From assembly GCA_017445225.1 (NCBI GenBank), contig JAFSUN010000010.1, positions 48,974-112,973 on the forward strand: a stretch of DNA of 64,000 nt. Reading direction: 5' to 3'. This document shows positions 61,481-64,000 of the stretch, piece after piece. A program made the translations under genes and the position numbers. The DNA is from Erysipelotrichaceae bacterium (GTDB lineage: Bacteria; Bacillota_I; Bacilli_A; Erysipelotrichales; Erysipelotrichaceae). Under the pieces are notes generated by a model. It made no database searches, was not told the origin of the DNA, and worked only from the letters and a program-made list of their open reading frames with translations. Each line of letters starts with the position of its first letter. Within the stretch, counting starts at the first letter, position 1.

Positions 61481-63208
61481 ATGAAGGATCCCGGAAAAGC
61501 CGATCTGGTCATCAGAAATGCCAGAGTATTCAACAGTTATCTGAAGAAGTTTACCGCCAGAGATGTCTACATCAGAGACGGCCTCTTCTTTTACCTTGAC
61601 GAAAGAAAGCAGAATGAGATCCAGGCCACCGAAAGCCTTGACGCTGCCGGCCGGTACCTGGTACCCGGTCTGATCGACATTCACATGCACATCGAGAGTT
61701 CCCTGGTAACGCCCCGGGCCTTTGGTGAGCACACCGTTTCCCATGGCCTGACCACCATCGTTTCCGAGCCCCATGAGATCGCCAATGTCTGCGGCATGGC
61801 CGGCATCAAGGCCATGATCGCGGATGGCAGAAAAGCCCCCTATGACATCTACTATGCCATTCCCAGCAACGTTCCCGTCATGGGTGCGGAATTTGAAACG
61901 GCCGGGGCAAAAATCACTTGTGAAGACATGCTGGAGCTCAAGGATACCGAAAACGTCATCTGCCTGGGTGAGGTCATGAACTATCTGGAGATCATCCGGG
62001 AAAACGACTCGGAAGTCGGAAAGTTCATCGACATCGTCAACCGGACCGATCCCCGCTACATCAAGGAAGGCCACTGTCCGCAGCTGAAAGACGCTGATCT
62101 GGCCAGATTCCTTTATCTGGGCATCGGCAGCGATCACTGCACCCATGATCTGGAGGAACTGCGTCAGCGCTTTGAAAACGGCATGTTCGTGCAGATCCAG
62201 GATGTCATGATGAAACAGGAGGTCATCGACTACATCATCGCTAACGATCTCTATGAATGCTTCAGCTTTGTGACCGATGACACCTTCCCGGATTTCCTGG
62301 TCGAACGCGGACATCTGGACAACATCGTCCGCAAGGCGATTAAGATGGGCATGAAGCCGGAAATGGCCATCTACTGCGCCACTCATACCCCGGCCATGAG
62401 AATGAAGCTTACCGACCGCGGCGACATCGCCCCGGGAAAACTGGCTGACTTCCTGCTGCTGGATGATCTGGATAACTTCAGCATCTGCGCGACCTATAAG
62501 AAAGGCAAAAAGGTCTACGGCCGCCATACCTACCGGCCTTGCGAAGATACCTATACCCTGGGAAAACAGTTTGAGGAAACCGTAAAAATCAAAGTTCCGG
62601 ACATTGAGGACTTTGAAGTCAGAGTGCCCGGGAAGGACCGGACGGTCAATGTCCGGGTAATGGAGATAAGCCGTCATAACAACGTCGTCGGGGAAACCTG
62701 GCGCCGGATGGCGGTCGTCAATAACCGCCTGCAGTGGCAGGACACCGACTGCCGACTGGTGATGGTTCTGGAAAGACACGGTAAGAGCGGTCACATCAGC
62801 TATGGCTTCTCTTCCGGTGACGATCTCAAGGAAGGAGCCGTCGCCTCGTCTCTGACCCATGACAGCCACAATGTCATCGTCATGGGAACAAATGCCGCCG
62901 ACATGAAACAGGCCCTGGAAGAGCTTGTAAGGCTTCACGGCGGCTTTGTGGTGGTAAATAAGGGAAACATCACCGGCGAACTGGCCCTGCCGATCGCCGG
63001 CCTCATGAGCAATCATTCCGTTGAGCAGACCGCTCGGGACTTTACCGGCGTCCGCAAGGCGATGGAAGCTCAGGGCTACGTTCACGGCAATACCGTCATG
63101 AACCTCTGCCTGCTGTCGCTGACCTGCAGCCCCTTCCTCAAACTGACCGATCAGGGCTACATGGATACCGTGAGTCTGAAGATGGTTCCGCTTTACAAAG
63201 AATTATAA
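61481..63208 (+). CDS. ade: Adenine deaminase
   Basis: Converts adenine to hypoxanthine and ammonia. 575 aa amidohydrolase: LIDIHMHIESSLV metal-binding start, SEPHEIANVCG, GSDHCTHDLEEL and DDTFPD, with the C-terminal adenine-deaminase domain (VVINKGNITGELALPIAGLMS-like). Full length. Complements Apt in adenine salvage. A very long open frame on the opposite strand is a shadow of this gene. Confidence 0.93.
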   Translation: MKDPGKADLVIRNARVFNSYLKKFTARDVYIRDGLFFYLDERKQNEIQATESLDAAGRYLVPGLIDIHMHIESSLVTPRAFGEHTVSHGLTTIVSEPHEIANVCGMAGIKAMIADGRKAPYDIYYAIPSNVPVMGAEFETAGAKITCEDMLELKDTENVICLGEVMNYLEIIRENDSEVGKFIDIVNRTDPRYIKEGHCPQLKDADLARFLYLGIGSDHCTHDLEELRQRFENGMFVQIQDVMMKQEVIDYIIANDLYECFSFVTDDTFPDFLVERGHLDNIVRKAIKMGMKPEMAIYCATHTPAMRMKLTDRGDIAPGKLADFLLLDDLDNFSICATYKKGKKVYGRHTYRPCEDTYTLGKQFEETVKIKVPDIEDFEVRVPGKDRTVNVRVMEISRHNNVVGETWRRMAVVNNRLQWQDTDCRLVMVLERHGKSGHISYGFSSGDDLKEGAVASSLTHDSHNVIVMGTNAADMKQALEELVRLHGGFVVVNKGNITGELALPIAGLMSNHSVEQTARDFTGVRKAMEAQGYVHGNTVMNLCLLSLTCSPFLKLTDQGYMDTVSLKMVPLYKEL

Positions 63209-63227
63209 AAAAGCACCGAAGTGCTTT
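63206..63227 (-). terminator. Terminator of plsY2
   Basis: Minus strand AAAGCAC-TTCG-GTGCTTT followed by T. May also act on the ade transcript. Confidence 0.8.
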
Positions 63228-63246
63228 ATTGTCATATTCACTTAAG

Positions 63247-63269
63247 GGTCTGTAAATCAGACCTTTTCT
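63247..63269 (+). terminator. Terminator of ade
   Basis: GGTCTG / CAGACC with a 5-base loop then TTTTCT; overlaps the 3' end of the converging plsY2. Confidence 0.7.
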
Positions 63270-63868
63270 ACGCGGTGATCCTTCATCTTGCGCAAGCCGA
63301 TCTCCTCGCCTTTGATGATCCGCTGAATGTTGATCCAGTGCTTATAGATCATGACCAGCATCAAAACCACGAACATGGCGATGATCCAGGGATCGTAATG
63401 GGCGATCCAGAAATAGATCGGACAGCCGATGGCGGTAGTCAGGGTTGCCAGGGCGATGTAGTTGGTCACCAGGGTGATGATCACCGAGACGATGACGATC
63501 ATCACGACGATGCGCCAGTCGATGGCCAGGATCATGCCGGTATAGGTCGCAAAGCCCTTGCCGCCCTTGAAATTCATGTAGAAAGGGAAGATGTGGCCCA
63601 GTACCGCACAGCAGCCGGCCACATAGGGAGCCAGTGGCAGCGCGGGAAACAGCATCTGCGCCAGCTTGAAGGCCGCAAAGCCCTTGAAGATGTCCAGCAG
63701 CGCCGTCAGCACGCCGAACTTCCAGCCCAGGGTAACGGTGATGTTGCTGGCGCCGGCATTGCCGCTGCCCTTGGAGCGGATGTCAAAGCCATGAGATTTG
63801 CTGATGATGTATGAAAAGCTGACCGACCCGATCAGATAACCTAAGATTGCTGAAATAATGTAATTCAT
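63257..63868 (-). CDS. plsY: Glycerol-3-phosphate acyltransferase PlsY (copy 2)
   Basis: 203 aa from ATG 63868, 7 bases after GGAGG; five extra upstream codons are unsupported. Same motifs as copy 1: GYLIGSVSFSYIISK, RSKGSGNAGASN and NFKGGKGFATYTG. Clearly diverged from copy 1 (for example NAGASNITVTLGWK against NLGATNAGRVLGKK), so not a recent duplication. Confidence 0.92.
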   Translation of the reverse strand: MNYIISAILGYLIGSVSFSYIISKSHGFDIRSKGSGNAGASNITVTLGWKFGVLTALLDIFKGFAAFKLAQMLFPALPLAPYVAGCCAVLGHIFPFYMNFKGGKGFATYTGMILAIDWRIVVMIVIVSVIITLVTNYIALATLTTAIGCPIYFWIAHYDPWIIAMFVVLMLVMIYKHWINIQRIIKGEEIGLRKMKDHRVEKV

Positions 63869-63966
63869 GAAAACTGCCTCCACTAATACATTAATTATAT
63901 CCTAAACAACAGTCTTCAGAAACAAGATTTCTGAGGAATAGGTTTTATAGCGATTGCTGATGAAAT

Positions 63967-63988
63967 AAAAAAGACGGTCAGGGACCGT
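63967..63988 (-). terminator. Terminator of a gene beyond the right edge
   Basis: Minus strand ACGGTC / GACCGT with a 3-base loop then six T. The upstream gene must lie right of 64000. Confidence 0.75.
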
Positions 63989-64000
63989 AAGGCACAAAAA

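Noticed and set aside
61079..63085. A 668-codon open frame on the minus strand opposite ade and the Gfo/Idh gene
   Set aside because: It is the shadow of two clear genes. Composition is low-complexity (many Val, Asp, Gln, His), no family fits, no ribosome-binding site.

Overview
The window looks like a piece of chromosome from a low- to mid-GC Gram-positive bacterium (Bacillota). An Erysipelotrichaceae-like lineage fits best: a fused and divergent SecDF, pyruvate phosphate dikinase, a UPF0154 (YneF) protein, ParE/ParC, TmcAL next to YceD-L32, a NusG paralog in a CpsABCD-type locus, and a mraZ-led division cluster that stops at murD. The family name is an inference. Stops are standard (TGA is used as stop). 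I see no rRNA, tRNA, CRISPR array, IS element, phage gene or replication origin. Nearly all genes lie on the minus strand; only plsY1, tmcAL, a Gfo/Idh oxidoreductase and ade are on plus.

Layout, left to right. 1-6,000: parC (cut by the window edge), parE, a divergent NAD-dependent DNA ligase. 5,900-9,000: PlsY acyltransferase and a secreted leucine-rich-repeat/Ig-like/GH25 muramidase. 9,100-21,600: a large catabolic locus. It has one UroD-family protein plus a YesM/YesN-type two-component system, then an operon with an ATC-hydrolase-family protein, a complete branched-chain-amino-acid-type ABC transporter (LivK-H-M-G-F), a second UroD-family protein, a CyuA-type cysteine desulfidase/serine dehydratase homologue and an AzlC-AzlD exporter. 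21,700-24,700: a small anchored protein, then a sigma factor translationally coupled to a membrane-anchored serpin. This pair is flanked by a perfect 38-bp direct repeat whose right copy is the 3' end of the UPF0154 gene. 24,750-30,300: GalE, CpsD, CpsC, CpsB, NusG paralog, LCP protein, and a roughly 170-nt structured RNA gene. 30,355-36,260: DUF2130, DUF89 and flavodoxin genes, then aspS and hisS behind a T-box leader.

36,300-38,600 is an AT-rich cassette (LysR regulator, secreted protein of unknown function, tiny membrane protein) that differs in composition from its neighbours. 38,600-45,800 holds rel, apt, a membrane protein, recJ and secDF. 45,860-52,410 is the murein/division cluster mraZ-rsmH-ftsL-pbp-mraY-murD with four tandem 10-bp MraZ-type operator repeats. 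52,500-64,000 holds two Gfo/Idh/MocA oxidoreductases, rpmF (48 codons), yceD, a lysophospholipase-like hydrolase, tmcAL, a membrane protein, ppdK, adenine deaminase and a second plsY.

The two parts most likely to be undescribed are (1) the sigma factor/transmembrane serpin pair, which by architecture looks like an anti-sigma system whose sensor is a protease-trapping serpin, and (2) the two-component-controlled Liv transporter/ATC-hydrolase/UroD/cysteine-desulfidase operon, which looks like an uptake and degradation route for a sulfur-containing or cysteine-like compound. Both are inferences from domain content and gene order.
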